A DNA stretch of 54,041 bases from Streptomyces cacaoi (GTDB lineage: Bacteria > Actinomycetota > Actinomycetes > Streptomycetales > Streptomycetaceae). The position numbers and the translations under genes are program-made. Of this stretch, positions 1 through 8,448 are shown piece after piece (position 1 is the stretch's first letter; every line of letters starts with the position of its first letter). Under the pieces are notes generated by a model that was not told the origin of the DNA, did not search any database, and saw only the letters and a program-made list of their open reading frames with translations. The DNA is taken from contig NZ_BJMM01000046.1 in assembly GCF_006539165.1 (NCBI RefSeq), positions 1 through 54,041 of the forward strand, written 5' to 3'.

Positions 1-71
1 CCAAGAAGGCGCACCCTGAAGCAAGGCCCGACCAACAAGGCGAACCGCACAAAGCGCGCACAACAAGACCC

Positions 72-713
72 TCAGCGGCGGAGATAGGTGAGAACCGCCA
101 GCACCCGCCGATGATCATCCACCGCAGGCGGCAGATCCAACTTGGCAAGAATCGACCGCACATGCTTGACCACAGCGGCCTCGCTGACGAAAAGGGCCCG
201 CGCGATCCCCCCGTTGGACCTCCCCTCGGCCATGGCCGCGAGAACCTCCAGCTCCCGAGCGGTCAGCCTCCGCAACGCGGACGGCTCCCGCCGCCGCCCG
301 AGCAACCGCCGCACCACCTCGGGATCGATGACGGTCCCGCCGGAGACCACCCGCTCGACGGCGTCGATGAACTCGGCGACCTCACCGACCCGGTCCTTGA
401 GCAGATAGCCCACGCCGTCGCCGGTGGCCAGCAGTTCGGCGGCGTACGCGTTCTCCACGTACTGGGACAGGACCAGCACGGGCAACCCCGGCCGCGCCGC
501 GCGGAGTTCGAGCGCGGCCCGCAGCCCCTCGTCACGCAGTCCGGGCGGCATCCGGATGTCGGTGACGACGAGGTCGGGCTCGTGCTCGGCGACCGCGTCC
601 CGCAGCGCGGGCGCGTCGCCGACGCCCGCGCACACCTCGTGCCCGAAGCGGCCGAGGATCTGCGTCAGCCCTTCCCGCAGCAGCACGGAATCCTCCGCGA
701 TCACCAACCGCAC
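72..713 (-). CDS. NarL/LuxR-family response regulator
   Basis: A two-component transcription regulator of 213 residues. The receiver domain fills residues 1-120, opening with VRLVIAEDS and carrying the likely phospho-acceptor Asp52 in VVTDIRMPP. A LuxR-type helix-turn-helix follows at about 148-205 (LTARELEVLAAMAEG, then VVKHVRSILAKLDL). I chose the GTG at 713 because the receiver fold begins exactly there; the open frame continues 38 Arg/Gly-rich residues upstream that look non-coding. It lies 145 bp downstream of the sensor kinase on the same strand, so it is almost surely its partner. The signal and targets are unknown. Confidence 0.93.
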   Translation of the reverse strand: MRLVIAEDSVLLREGLTQILGRFGHEVCAGVGDAPALRDAVAEHEPDLVVTDIRMPPGLRDEGLRAALELRAARPGLPVLVLSQYVENAYAAELLATGDGVGYLLKDRVGEVAEFIDAVERVVSGGTVIDPEVVRRLLGRRREPSALRRLTARELEVLAAMAEGRSNGGIARALFVSEAAVVKHVRSILAKLDLPPAVDDHRRVLAVLTYLRR

Positions 714-741
714 CTGTCCGCCCCTCACTCGTCGAGCCCGT

Positions 742-758
742 CGAGCCCGTCGGGCTCG
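742..758. repeat. Perfect inverted repeat between kinase and regulator
   Basis: CGAGCCCG-T-CGGGCTCG, an 8-bp perfect dyad inside a short tandem run of GTCGAGCCC. It sits in the 145-bp gap between the kinase stop and the regulator start, so it could form a transcript stem-loop that tunes relative expression. No function is proven. Confidence 0.4.
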
Positions 759-858
759 TCCACCCGTCCATACGTCCGCTGCTCCGCAGCCCCGGCCCCG
801 GCCCGCCGGACGGCTCCACGGGCGCACCGCATTATCGCGGTACGGGACGGCTGCCCCG

Positions 859-2364
859 TCACGCCCAGGGCAGTTCCATGCGCAGGACGGTGGGCCCGCC
901 GTCCGGGCTGGACAGGCGGACCCGGCCGCCGTGCACGGCGAGCCGGTCGGCGAGCCCGGTCAGGCCGGTGCCGCGGGACGGGTCGGCTCCGCCGTGCCCG
1001 TCGTCGCGCACTTCCAGCCACAGCAGGCCCGCCTCGCGCCCGGCCGTGACCGTCGCACGGGAGGCCCCGCTGTGCCGGGCCACGTTCGTGAGCGCCTCGG
1101 ACACCGCGAAGTACGCGGCGACCTCGACCGCTTCGGCGGGGCGGGCCGCGCCGAGCCGGATGTCGGCCGTCACGGGGACGGGCGAGCGTTCGGCCAGCGA
1201 CTGGACCGCGGCGCCCAGTCCGCGGTCGGTCAGCACCGAGGGGTGCAGGCCGTGCACCAGGTCGCGCAGCTCGTCGAGCACGGCGCGCGCCTCGTCCTGG
1301 GCCTTGGCGACGAGCGCGGGATCGGCGTCGAGCCTGGCCAGCCCCAGCGTCATGATCAGCCCGGTGAGCCGCTGCTGGGCCCCGTCGTGCAGATCGCGTT
1401 CGATGCGCCGGCGCTCGACCTCGAAGGCGTCGGCGAGCCGGGCCCGGGAGGCCGTCACCTCGGTGAGCCGGGCGTCCAACTCCCGCTCCCGGCGCGGCTC
1501 CACCAGCAGCGCGCGGGCCAGCGCGGCGCGCGCCCCGGCCACGGCCGTCCACACATAGGCGGCGAGCACGGCGAAGACGGGCGTCAGCAGCAGCCACGGC
1601 AGCACCTGGCCGACCTCGGTGAGGACGACGACCTCCCAGTAGGTCACCCGCTCACCGCCCGCGACCGCGATCAGCGCGTAGGGCTGGCTCACGACGAGCG
1701 CCAGGCCCAGCACGGCCACCGTCAGATCCACCAGCGCCAGCAGCGCGTTCAGCAGCGCGAAGCCGAACTCCAGCCAGGTCGCCGGGGAAGTGGCCCGGCG
1801 CCACAGCCGGCGCAGGGCACGCCACCGGGTTCCCTGCGGTACGGGCGGGGCGAACTCCGCGCGGTGCGGTGAGGGCGCCTCACGCGGGTCCATCCAGCGC
1901 AGCCGCCGACGCTCCAGCGCGGCCAGCCCGACGGCGGTGACCGGCACGCACAGCAGCGCGACGGCGCCGATCCCGGCGGCCGGGAGCAGCAGCACTCCCG
2001 CGGTGATGAGCGCGACCGCGAGGAACAGCCAGCCGATGCCGAGGACACCGCCGGTCAGCAGATAGCCGAGGGCCCGCCAGGGCCATACGGTCAGCAGCAA
2101 CCGCCCGGGCCGGTGCACCAGCACATACCGCACCCCGGCGGGACGCCCGCTCGCCTCGGGCCCGGCGACGGTGGTCCCGCCCGCCGGGGTCCCGTGCGCA
2201 GCGGTGCCGCCCGCCGCCGGGGTCCCGTCCGCCGGAGGCCCGCCCGCCGGGGTCCCGTCGTCACGGGCGGACACGGCTCCCCCGCCCCGCTCGTCGGCCG
2301 CGTGCCGTCGCCCACCCGCAGCACCCGGCGCCGAACGCCCGCCCGTCGGCTCACCCTTGGTCAC
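859..2364 (-). CDS. Two-component sensor histidine kinase
   Basis: A membrane sensor kinase of 501 residues. After a disordered Gly/Thr/Pro/Ala-rich N-terminus (about 1-75, with GTPAGG-like repeats) come hydrophobic helices around 98-150 and 198-275, resembling the Streptomyces 'putative sensor' module. A HisKA_3 dimerisation domain has the phospho-acceptor His326 in ERDLHDGAQQR, and a C-terminal HATPase domain shows EALTNVARHS and DDGHGG. The GTG at 2364 overlaps the upstream glycosyltransferase stop by 4 bp (GTGA), implying translational coupling. Because the first 75 residues are low complexity, a later start such as Val31 is possible. The nearby regulator at 72-713 is the presumed partner. 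Confidence 0.93.
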   Translation of the reverse strand: MTKGEPTGGRSAPGAAGGRRHAADERGGGAVSARDDGTPAGGPPADGTPAAGGTAAHGTPAGGTTVAGPEASGRPAGVRYVLVHRPGRLLLTVWPWRALGYLLTGGVLGIGWLFLAVALITAGVLLLPAAGIGAVALLCVPVTAVGLAALERRRLRWMDPREAPSPHRAEFAPPVPQGTRWRALRRLWRRATSPATWLEFGFALLNALLALVDLTVAVLGLALVVSQPYALIAVAGGERVTYWEVVVLTEVGQVLPWLLLTPVFAVLAAYVWTAVAGARAALARALLVEPRRERELDARLTEVTASRARLADAFEVERRRIERDLHDGAQQRLTGLIMTLGLARLDADPALVAKAQDEARAVLDELRDLVHGLHPSVLTDRGLGAAVQSLAERSPVPVTADIRLGAARPAEAVEVAAYFAVSEALTNVARHSGASRATVTAGREAGLLWLEVRDDGHGGADPSRGTGLTGLADRLAVHGGRVRLSSPDGGPTVLRMELPWA

Positions 2365-3836
2365 TGCTCGACCGTACGTGACAGCAGATCACGGAGCCGC
2401 TGGGCCGCCGCGTCCCAGGTGTGCGCCCGCGCGACCCACTCGCGGCCGCGCCGTCCCGCAGCCGCGCCGACGCCGGGGCGGGGGCCGTCGGGTGTGCCGA
2501 GGAGTTCCACGAGGTGGGCGGCGACGGCGGTGGGGTCCCTGCCGTCGACGACGCGGCCGGTCTCTCCGTCCCGTACGGCCTCCGGGGCGCCGCCCGACGC
2601 CCCGGTGAGCACCGGCAGGCCCGCTGCGGCCGCTTCGAGGCAGACGATGCCGAACCCCTCGGTCTCCAGCCCGAACCGGCGGGTGCGGCAGGGCATCGCG
2701 AAGACGTCCGCCGCCGCGTAGTAGGGCGGCAGGTGCGCATGGTCGCGGGGGCCGGCGAGGACGACGGCGTCCGGGGGCAGCTCCGGCTCCCGGCGCACCG
2801 CACGGCGCAGCGCCCGCTCGTACGGCCCGGAGCCGACGATCAGCAGCCGTGTCCCCGGCACCGCGCGGCGCACCCGCGGCAGCGCGCGGATCAGCACGTC
2901 CTGTCCCTTGCGCGGCACGAGCCGCGAGACGCTGAGGATCAACGGGCCGGCGCCGAGGCCGAGTTCGGCGCGGACGTCGGGCTCGTGTCCGGTCACCGCC
3001 TCCGTGGTGCCGTCCGCGGCCCGAGCGGACGCGTCCGGGGGCGCGTTGCCGGACGGGCGGTGTCCCGGGGTGTGGTCCCGCGGCCGGAACATCCGCGGGT
3101 CCACTCCGGGGGTGAGCCGTTCCAGGTGGGCTCGCGGGCCGAGGGCGGGCGCCAGCCGCGCACGGGAGTGCTCGGTGAGGTAGGTGACCGTCGTGACGGT
3201 GTCGCCGATGCGGCGCAGCGCCGCGCGGCTTCCCGGGAGGGCGGCCCACCACACCTCGTGCCCGTGCGTGGTGGCGACGGCCGGGAGGCCGATCCGTGCC
3301 GCGAGCAGCCCCAGCGGCGCTGCGGCGCCGAACCACACCCGGTCGCAGCCGTACCGGAAGGCGAGCGCCCGTGCCGTGGCGGCGACCCGCGGTGTGGGCA
3401 GCAGCAGCCGGGCCCGGTCGCGGACGACGGTGAACGGCTGGGCCGCGTCGAACGCGTCGGAGCCGGGCTGGGCTGCCGTGTAGACGACGGTGTCGTCCGC
3501 GGGCCAACGGCTCGTGATTTCGTGCACGAACGTCTCGATGCCGCCACGGCGCGGCGGGAAGTCGTTCGTGACGACAAGAGTGCGCCCCGCCCGCTCTGCC
3601 CGGCCCTCCCGCTCGGCCCGGCCCTCCCGATCTGTCCGCCCGTCCGGCGAACAGCCGTACGGCGCCTGCCCGTCGGCCGCCGCCCGGCCGACCGGTACGC
3701 CGTGCCGCTCAGGCGCCGAGCCGCCCGTGGGCCCGGGCAGCGTCGAGGGGTGCCGCACCCCCGGCGCCTGCTCCACCCCCGGTCCCGGCTCCGGCGGCTG
3801 CTGCGGGAAGGGCGGGCGGTGCGGTGGTCGGGGCAT
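2361..3836 (-). CDS. GT4-family glycosyltransferase (PimB/mannosyltransferase-like)
   Basis: A cytosolic or membrane-peripheral retaining glycosyltransferase. The fold starts near residue 87 with VVTNDFPPRRGGIETFVHEI, the hallmark opening of actinobacterial PimB-like GT4 enzymes. It continues with TPGVDPRMFRP, ILSVSRLVPRKGQDVL, LLIVGSGPYERAL and the nucleotide-sugar site EGFGIVCLEAAAAGLPV. GDP-mannose as donor is an inference from family resemblance. The first 86 residues are Pro/Gly/Arg-rich. GTG codons at 3776 and 3758 are alternative starts; all candidates overlap the upstream membrane gene. It ends inside the kinase start, so the genes form one operon. Confidence 0.88.
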   Translation of the reverse strand: MPRPPHRPPFPQQPPEPGPGVEQAPGVRHPSTLPGPTGGSAPERHGVPVGRAAADGQAPYGCSPDGRTDREGRAEREGRAERAGRTLVVTNDFPPRRGGIETFVHEITSRWPADDTVVYTAAQPGSDAFDAAQPFTVVRDRARLLLPTPRVAATARALAFRYGCDRVWFGAAAPLGLLAARIGLPAVATTHGHEVWWAALPGSRAALRRIGDTVTTVTYLTEHSRARLAPALGPRAHLERLTPGVDPRMFRPRDHTPGHRPSGNAPPDASARAADGTTEAVTGHEPDVRAELGLGAGPLILSVSRLVPRKGQDVLIRALPRVRRAVPGTRLLIVGSGPYERALRRAVRREPELPPDAVVLAGPRDHAHLPPYYAAADVFAMPCRTRRFGLETEGFGIVCLEAAAAGLPVLTGASGGAPEAVRDGETGRVVDGRDPTAVAAHLVELLGTPDGPRPGVGAAAGRRGREWVARAHTWDAAAQRLRDLLSRTVEQ

Positions 3837-5127
3837 CGGGTTTCCTCCAGTGGGCCCACAGGGCGAGGACGAGCGGATGGACGAGATAGCCGAAGCGGGA
3901 GGCGGGCATCAGCGCCATGGCGGCGCACAGGCCGAGAGCCAGCCGGAGCGCGGCGGCGGGGGCGTCCCGCGGCGGACGCAGCACGAGCGAGACGGCGACG
4001 GCGACCGCCGCGAGCGCGAGCAGCACCACGGCCGCCGTGTGCCCGCCCGTCCCGAGCCCGGCCAGCAGCCGTCCCGGCAGCGGGGCGGCGGCCGGCGAGG
4101 CGGCATCGGCCAGACCGAGCGGATAGCGCACCGTGTTGGCCAGCAGTCCGCCGGGATCGGCCAGCGCCGGCAGCCCCACCCCGCACACCAGCGGCATCGC
4201 GGCGCCCGTCCCGAACCGCGCCACCGCACGGCGACCGCCGTACACCGCGAGCAGGGCCGCGGCCACCGGCAGCGCGGGCCAGGCGGTCGCCTTGAGGGTG
4301 CCGGCCAGCCCGAGCACCAGCCCGGCGCGGCCCGCATCGCCCCGGCCCGCGAGGGCGAGGCCCAGACAGCACAGTCCGATGACGGGCAGGTCGTCCCCGC
4401 CGACCGCGAGCGGCAGCGCCACCAGCGGCGAGGCACACAGCGCGAGCGTGCGCACCGTCCACCCCGCGGCCGTCGGCCGCCCCTGCCGGGGCCCCGCCGG
4501 GGCGCACGGGGTACGCGGGGTGTGAGGGACACGCGGGGCACGGGGGACACGCGGGATGCGTCGGACGGAGGTGCGCAGGGCCGTGGCGAACGTGACGGCG
4601 AAGACGGCGCCGAACACGAACCGGGCGTCCACCCCGGCCAGTCGGTGCGGCAGACCGAACAGGGCCATACCGGGCAGATACGGGTTGTACGCGGTGTGGT
4701 CCGCACCGTCGAGAGCTGCCGGGGCCGCATAGGGCGTGCCGTGTACGAGGAGCCGCGCGGCGGCACGGTGCACCACGGCGACCTCCTCCTGTGCGCTGTC
4801 CCGCGCCACGAGCACGAGGAGGGGCAGGACAGCGGCGGTCAGAAAGGCCACCACGACGACGGCGCCCGCGCCGCGCCGTCCCGTCACGGAGGCGGGAACG
4901 GCGGACGAAGCGGGGCCGCACGCGCGGGTGTGCGCGGAGACGTGGGCACGGGCCCGGGTACGGACCCGGGTGCGGGGCGCGGCGGCGAGGGCGAGGGCGA
5001 GGGCGGACAGTCCGTAGCCCGCGGCTGCGATCGTCCCCCACAGCCGGTGCGGCGGCAGCGCGGTGACGGCCGCGGTGAGGGCGGCGAAGACGGCGAAACC
5101 GCCGTACAGGGCGGGGTGTCTGCTCAC
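3709..5127 (-). CDS. Polytopic membrane glycosyltransferase, GT87/DUF2029-like
   Basis: An integral membrane protein of 472 residues with about ten hydrophobic helices, a charged loop after the second, and the sequence VHGTPYAAPAALDGADHTAYNPYLPGMALF. The GxxPY...YNPYLPG pattern is typical of polyprenyl-phosphate-mannose-dependent GT87 mannosyltransferases. The GTG at 5127 (VSRHPALYGG) is chosen because hydrophobic sequence begins directly after it; the frame extends 96 further residues of Arg/Gly-rich sequence that is unlikely to be coding. The C-terminal 40 residues are Ala/Gly/Pro-rich and overlap the downstream GT4 gene. The two glycosyltransferases probably act on an envelope glycan or lipoglycan, which is an inference from pairing. 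Confidence 0.82.
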   Translation of the reverse strand: MSRHPALYGGFAVFAALTAAVTALPPHRLWGTIAAAGYGLSALALALAAAPRTRVRTRARAHVSAHTRACGPASSAVPASVTGRRGAGAVVVVAFLTAAVLPLLVLVARDSAQEEVAVVHRAAARLLVHGTPYAAPAALDGADHTAYNPYLPGMALFGLPHRLAGVDARFVFGAVFAVTFATALRTSVRRIPRVPRAPRVPHTPRTPCAPAGPRQGRPTAAGWTVRTLALCASPLVALPLAVGGDDLPVIGLCCLGLALAGRGDAGRAGLVLGLAGTLKATAWPALPVAAALLAVYGGRRAVARFGTGAAMPLVCGVGLPALADPGGLLANTVRYPLGLADAASPAAAPLPGRLLAGLGTGGHTAAVVLLALAAVAVAVSLVLRPPRDAPAAALRLALGLCAAMALMPASRFGYLVHPLVLALWAHWRKPDAPTTAPPALPAAAAGAGTGGGAGAGGAAPLDAARAHGRLGA

Positions 5128-5181
5128 CCGTCCAGCCAACCGGGGCCCGGCGCCGGGATCATTCCCACTGTCCACCCTTCC

Positions 5182-5201
5182 GGGTAGAGCCGGCTCTACC
5201 C
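5182..5201. promoter_or_regulatory. 20-bp perfect palindrome upstream of glycosyltransferase operon
   Basis: GGGTAGAGCCGGCTCTACCC reads identically on both strands and lies 55 bp upstream of the GT87 start at 5127. Size and position suit a dimeric operator. The response regulator encoded at the end of this operon is an obvious candidate ligand, but that is inference. Confidence 0.55.
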
Positions 5202-5373
5202 CGCAGGCCCGCCCGCCGGGGAGGGGCCGGCTTCCCCGCCGGATCCGGCCCGTCCGGCCCCGAAGGCCGCCGGTGGGTGCGGGCGGACGGCGAACGCCGA
5301 GGCCACGGCGCGAAGCGGGCCACGGAGCCGCTGTCCGAGCCCACTTGGCAGAAGGACGGCCGGGGTAAAAGTT

Positions 5374-5389
5374 TGTGAACTGATTCACA
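5374..5389. promoter_or_regulatory. CRP-type operator palindrome
   Basis: TGTGAACTGATTCACA has both CRP half-sites in the canonical TGTGA-N6-TCACA spacing and is a palindrome apart from the central four bases. It lies 79 bp upstream of the TPR-protein start. Streptomyces Crp recognises GTG-N6-CAC-like sites, so a cAMP-Crp site is plausible. Confidence 0.55.
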
Positions 5390-5467
5390 CCACCCCCTTG
5401 GCCGTGCGCCCCCACGCATGCTGAGATGCGTCACATCCGGCTCGACGGCGCGCTTGGGGAGGGCACT

Positions 5468-6412
5468 GTGGCGGACACCGCCATGTCTCGTTCGGAAAGC
5501 CTGGATCCCGACTCCGGTGACGGCGGTGGCCGCCCTCCCGCGATGGGTCCCGACAGTCCGCTGGGCCGCGCGGTGTGGCGGCTGCGGTCCCGCGGCTGCT
5601 GGGACGACGCGGCGGAACTGCTGACCCCCTATGTGCAGCAGCACCCGCAGGCCGCGATCGGCCGCGCGGGCCTCCTGGTGGAACGGTGCATGTTCACCTC
5701 CGACGGCTGGCAGGCCGCCGAGGACGCCCTGCGGCTGGCGGAGGCGGTCGCCCGCGTCGACGACGAGCGGGGCGCCGCAGCCTGCGAGCGCGGCCAACTG
5801 GCGTACGCGGCCACGGTGTTGGGCGTACGCGACAGGACGGACGAGGCACGCGCCGCCCTCGGCAGGGCCGCGGCGCTGCTCGCGCCGAACGCCCCCGGCC
5901 GCGCCCTGCTGGACTTCCGGCGGGGCCTGCTGGCCGAGAACCTCAGCGACACCCCCGAGTCGGCACGTGCCGCGTACCGCCGGGCGCACGCGGGCGCGAC
6001 GTCCCGCGGCGATCTGCTGCTGTGCTCGTTCACCTGGCGCCATCTGGCGGGGCTCTCCGTCCGGGAGGGCGAACTGGCCGACGCCCGGCACGGATTCGCC
6101 GAGTCCCTGCGGCTCCGCGAGGAGCTGGGCTTTCTCGTGGGGATGGCGCCGGCGCTCGCCTCCCTCGCCGATGTGGAGCCCGAGCCGACGGCGACCCGGC
6201 TGCGGGAGGAGGCCGCCCGCCTCTTCCGCCTCCTCGGCGGCGTCCCCTCCTGGCTCGCCGACCATCTCCCGCTGCCCCGCAGCCCGGACACCCGGGACGC
6301 GCGGCACGAGCCGAACGAGCCGGACGAGTCACAGGCGCCGGACGGTGGGGACGGACGGGGCGGACCGGGCCGGCCGAACACCGGGACGCCCCGTACCACG
6401 GCGACGGACTGA
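5468..6412 (+). CDS. TPR-like helical repeat protein, function unknown
   Basis: A 314-residue soluble protein with no signal peptide. The central part (about 30-255) is a run of Ala/Leu/Arg-rich helix pairs resembling tetratricopeptide repeats: WDDAAELLTPYVQQHP, DGWQAAEDALRLAEAVA, ARAALGRAAALLAP, ARHGFAESLRLREELG. The last 60 residues are acidic/Pro-rich and disordered. I chose the GTG at 5468 (VADTAMSRSES) because GGGAGG sits 5-7 nt upstream; an ATG at 5426 in the same frame has no such site. It stands alone between divergent or convergent neighbours and probably acts as a protein-binding scaffold. A regulator lacking its DNA-binding domain cannot be excluded. Confidence 0.72.
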   Translation: MADTAMSRSESLDPDSGDGGGRPPAMGPDSPLGRAVWRLRSRGCWDDAAELLTPYVQQHPQAAIGRAGLLVERCMFTSDGWQAAEDALRLAEAVARVDDERGAAACERGQLAYAATVLGVRDRTDEARAALGRAAALLAPNAPGRALLDFRRGLLAENLSDTPESARAAYRRAHAGATSRGDLLLCSFTWRHLAGLSVREGELADARHGFAESLRLREELGFLVGMAPALASLADVEPEPTATRLREEAARLFRLLGGVPSWLADHLPLPRSPDTRDARHEPNEPDESQAPDGGDGRGGPGRPNTGTPRTTATD

Positions 6413-6480
6413 CCTGCGGTAGCGGCCCGCACGGCGAGGACCGACCGAGCGGCGGCGATCGACCGCGCGGCGGGCCGCCG

Positions 6481-7479
6481 TCAGTAGTGGCCGCGCACCA
6501 GCCGCTCGACGGCCGCCAGATCCCCCTCGGTCAACGCGTCCAGCAGGGCCACATGTTCGGCGGCCTCGGCGAGCAGATCGGTGGTGCGGGGCGCGGGAGC
6601 GGCGCGGACGGCGCACAGATGGGCGCGCCGGTGGATGTCGTCGCCGAGGAGCACGAGCTGCTGATTGCCGGTCAGTTCCAGCAGCGCACGGTGGAAGACG
6701 CGGTCGGTCTCGGCGTAGCCGGCGCGGTCGCCGCGGGCCGCCGCCTCCAGGGTGTCCTCGGCCAGCGGACGCAGCCGGTCCCAGTGCGCGACGGGCACGG
6801 TCCGGGCGAGCGCGAGCACGGCCGGCACCTCCAGCAGGGCGCGGATCTCGGTGAGTTCGGCGACGTCGCGCGGGCTGTGCTCGGCGACGCGGAAGCCCCG
6901 GTTGGGCACCGTCTCGACGGCGCCTTCGCTGGCGAGGCGCTGCATGGCTTCCCGTACGGGGGTGGGCGAGACCCCGAAGCGGTCGGCGAGCGCGGGCGCG
7001 GAATACACCTCGCCGGGCGCGAGTTCACCGGAGAGCAGCGCCGCACGCAGCGCCTCCAGCACCTGGTCACGCACGGAGTGCCGGCGGGGTACGGGGCGCG
7101 GCGGGGCGATGTCGGGGGCCGGCGGCTCGCTGTGCACGTGTTCGCCGCGCACCCGGGGGCGGCGCTGCTCGGGCGTCCGCCCGGCCTCCCGGAGCAGGGG
7201 AGCGCCGCCGTGCCCACCGCCTCCGCCGCGCGGGTCGCACCCGTCATGGCCGTCGTAACCGTCGTGGCCGTCGCACCCGTCGTGGCAGTCGTGGCCGTCG
7301 GCTCCCGGATCCCCCTCGGAATTCCAGGGATCGCGTGCGTCCTCAACGGCCCGCGTCCGCACGGCGGAAGGGGGCGGCTGGGCGGGAGCGGGGCGCTCGC
7401 GGAGCGCGGACGGTGCGACGGGCACGGCAGCCGCACGGCCGGCGCGCTGTATGGGCGCCTCCGCTCGGGTCTGCTCCAT
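6481..7479 (-). CDS. GntR-family (FadR/FCD) regulator with His/Cys-rich N-terminal insert
   Basis: A 332-residue transcription regulator. The GntR winged helix is at about 134-200 (SVRDQVLEALRAALLSGE, VSPTPVREAMQRLASEGAVE), followed by an all-helical FCD ligand domain to the C-terminus. Most FadR-type regulators are 220-250 residues. The extra 100 here include a segment at residues 61-82 of repeated HDG/CD/YD units carrying four His, three Cys and many Asp. The start ATG at 7479 is preceded by GGAGGGGG. It is divergent from the ferric reductase gene, with an iron box between them. The FCD ligand is unknown; metal binding by the insert is inference. Confidence 0.88.
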   Translation of the reverse strand: MEQTRAEAPIQRAGRAAAVPVAPSALRERPAPAQPPPSAVRTRAVEDARDPWNSEGDPGADGHDCHDGCDGHDGYDGHDGCDPRGGGGGHGGAPLLREAGRTPEQRRPRVRGEHVHSEPPAPDIAPPRPVPRRHSVRDQVLEALRAALLSGELAPGEVYSAPALADRFGVSPTPVREAMQRLASEGAVETVPNRGFRVAEHSPRDVAELTEIRALLEVPAVLALARTVPVAHWDRLRPLAEDTLEAAARGDRAGYAETDRVFHRALLELTGNQQLVLLGDDIHRRAHLCAVRAAPAPRTTDLLAEAAEHVALLDALTEGDLAAVERLVRGHY

Positions 7480-7551
7480 CTGTCCCCCTCCAGGTGTCGC
7501 CCAGCACGATAGGCGCCGGAGGCGCGAGATCAAACCACGCGAACCATCCGC

Positions 7552-7570
7552 TAAGGTAAGGCTTACCTGC
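7552..7570. promoter_or_regulatory. Iron box (DmdR/IdeR-type operator)
   Basis: AGGTAAGGCTTACCT at 7554-7568 is a 15-bp dyad with only its central base unpaired. It closely matches the actinobacterial iron box core TTAGGTTAGGCTAACCTAA. A TAAGGT hexamer at 7552-7557 could be the -10 element of the downstream gene, so binding would block transcription when iron is plentiful. It lies 75 bp from the GntR start and 29 bp from the ferric reductase start. Confidence 0.75.
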
Positions 7571-7596
7571 CAAAGTTCGTCGATTCGGTGGTCCCC

Positions 7597-8448
7597 ATGA
7601 CCGTGCCCACCCTCGCCCCCGCGGCCCCTGACGTGTCACCTTTCGGTGCGGCCTATGCCCGGTTGACCGAGGTCTTCCCCGCGCTCACTGTGACCGAGAC
7701 CACGGCTCGTGAATCCTTTCCCGAGGGTCCCGGCTGGGTGCGCGCGGACGAGCTGGCGGCCGGCGGCCCCGCCCTCGACGCCTTCCTCGCCCACGACGAG
7801 GAGCAGATCCTGCGCGACTACGGGCAGCGGGCCCGCCCGCACGTCGTCGCGAGCTTCGCGCTGCACCGGTACGCGTGGCCGGCCTGTCTGCTCGTCACGA
7901 TCCCCTGGTTCCTGCACCGCCGGGTGCCCCGCGTACCGGCCGGCGCCGTCGCCTTCCAGCGCACCCTCGGCCGGATGGTCGTCCGTATCGAGTCCTTCGC
8001 CTGTCTGCCGGACGACCCGGCGGCGACGGCGCCCGGGGCACGCGTCGTACCCGACGAGGAAGCCCTGCGTACCGAGGTCCGCTCGGCCGTCGCCGAACAT
8101 CTCCAGCCGGTGCTGGAGGGCTTCCGGCCCCGGATGCGCCGCGGATCGCGGGCGCTGTGGGGCATGGCGACGGACGAGATCACCGAGGGCCTGTGGTACC
8201 TCGGGCACCTCTTCGGCGAGGAGGAGCGCGCCATGGCGGAGGCCGGACAGCTGCTGCCCGGCGGCCTCACCCCGTACGCCCAGGGCTCCCGGTTCCGCGC
8301 GCTGGAGGCACCGGACGGGCGCCGGCTGACGACCCGCGACCGCGCCAGCTGCTGCCTGTACTACACGCTCCGCCCCCAGGACACCTGCGTGACCTGCCCC
8401 CGCACCTGTGACGCCGAACGAATCGAGCGCATGACCGCCCTCGGCTGA
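7597..8448 (+). CDS. FhuF-like (2Fe-2S) ferric-siderophore reductase
   Basis: A 283-residue cytoplasmic protein likely to reduce and release iron from imported ferric siderophores. The C-terminus carries the cluster motif of the FhuF C-terminal family: SCCLYYTLRPQDTCVTCPR, i.e. Cys-Cys-x10-Cys-x2-Cys. The rest (VASFALHRYAWPACLL, ALWGMATDEITEGLWYLG) fits the family. ATG 7597 follows GGTGG with a 5-nt spacer; an in-frame GTG at 7588 is possible. The iron box immediately upstream supports the assignment, since siderophore genes are DmdR-repressed. No transporter or siderophore gene lies next to it. Confidence 0.85.
   Translation: MTVPTLAPAAPDVSPFGAAYARLTEVFPALTVTETTARESFPEGPGWVRADELAAGGPALDAFLAHDEEQILRDYGQRARPHVVASFALHRYAWPACLLVTIPWFLHRRVPRVPAGAVAFQRTLGRMVVRIESFACLPDDPAATAPGARVVPDEEALRTEVRSAVAEHLQPVLEGFRPRMRRGSRALWGMATDEITEGLWYLGHLFGEEERAMAEAGQLLPGGLTPYAQGSRFRALEAPDGRRLTTRDRASCCLYYTLRPQDTCVTCPRTCDAERIERMTALG

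Larger units (their letters stand above)
5128..5467. other. 340-bp divergent intergenic region with two palindromes
   Basis: This gap separates the leftward glycosyltransferase operon from the rightward TPR gene. It holds a 20-bp perfect palindrome, a CRP-type palindrome, and a small dyad ACGCAT-GCTGAG-ATGCGT at 5414-5431. No convincing gene is seen in it. Confidence 0.6.

Noticed and set aside
1..71. Possible gene at the left edge
   Set aside because: Seventy-one bases downstream of the response regulator stop show no frame with a start or motif.
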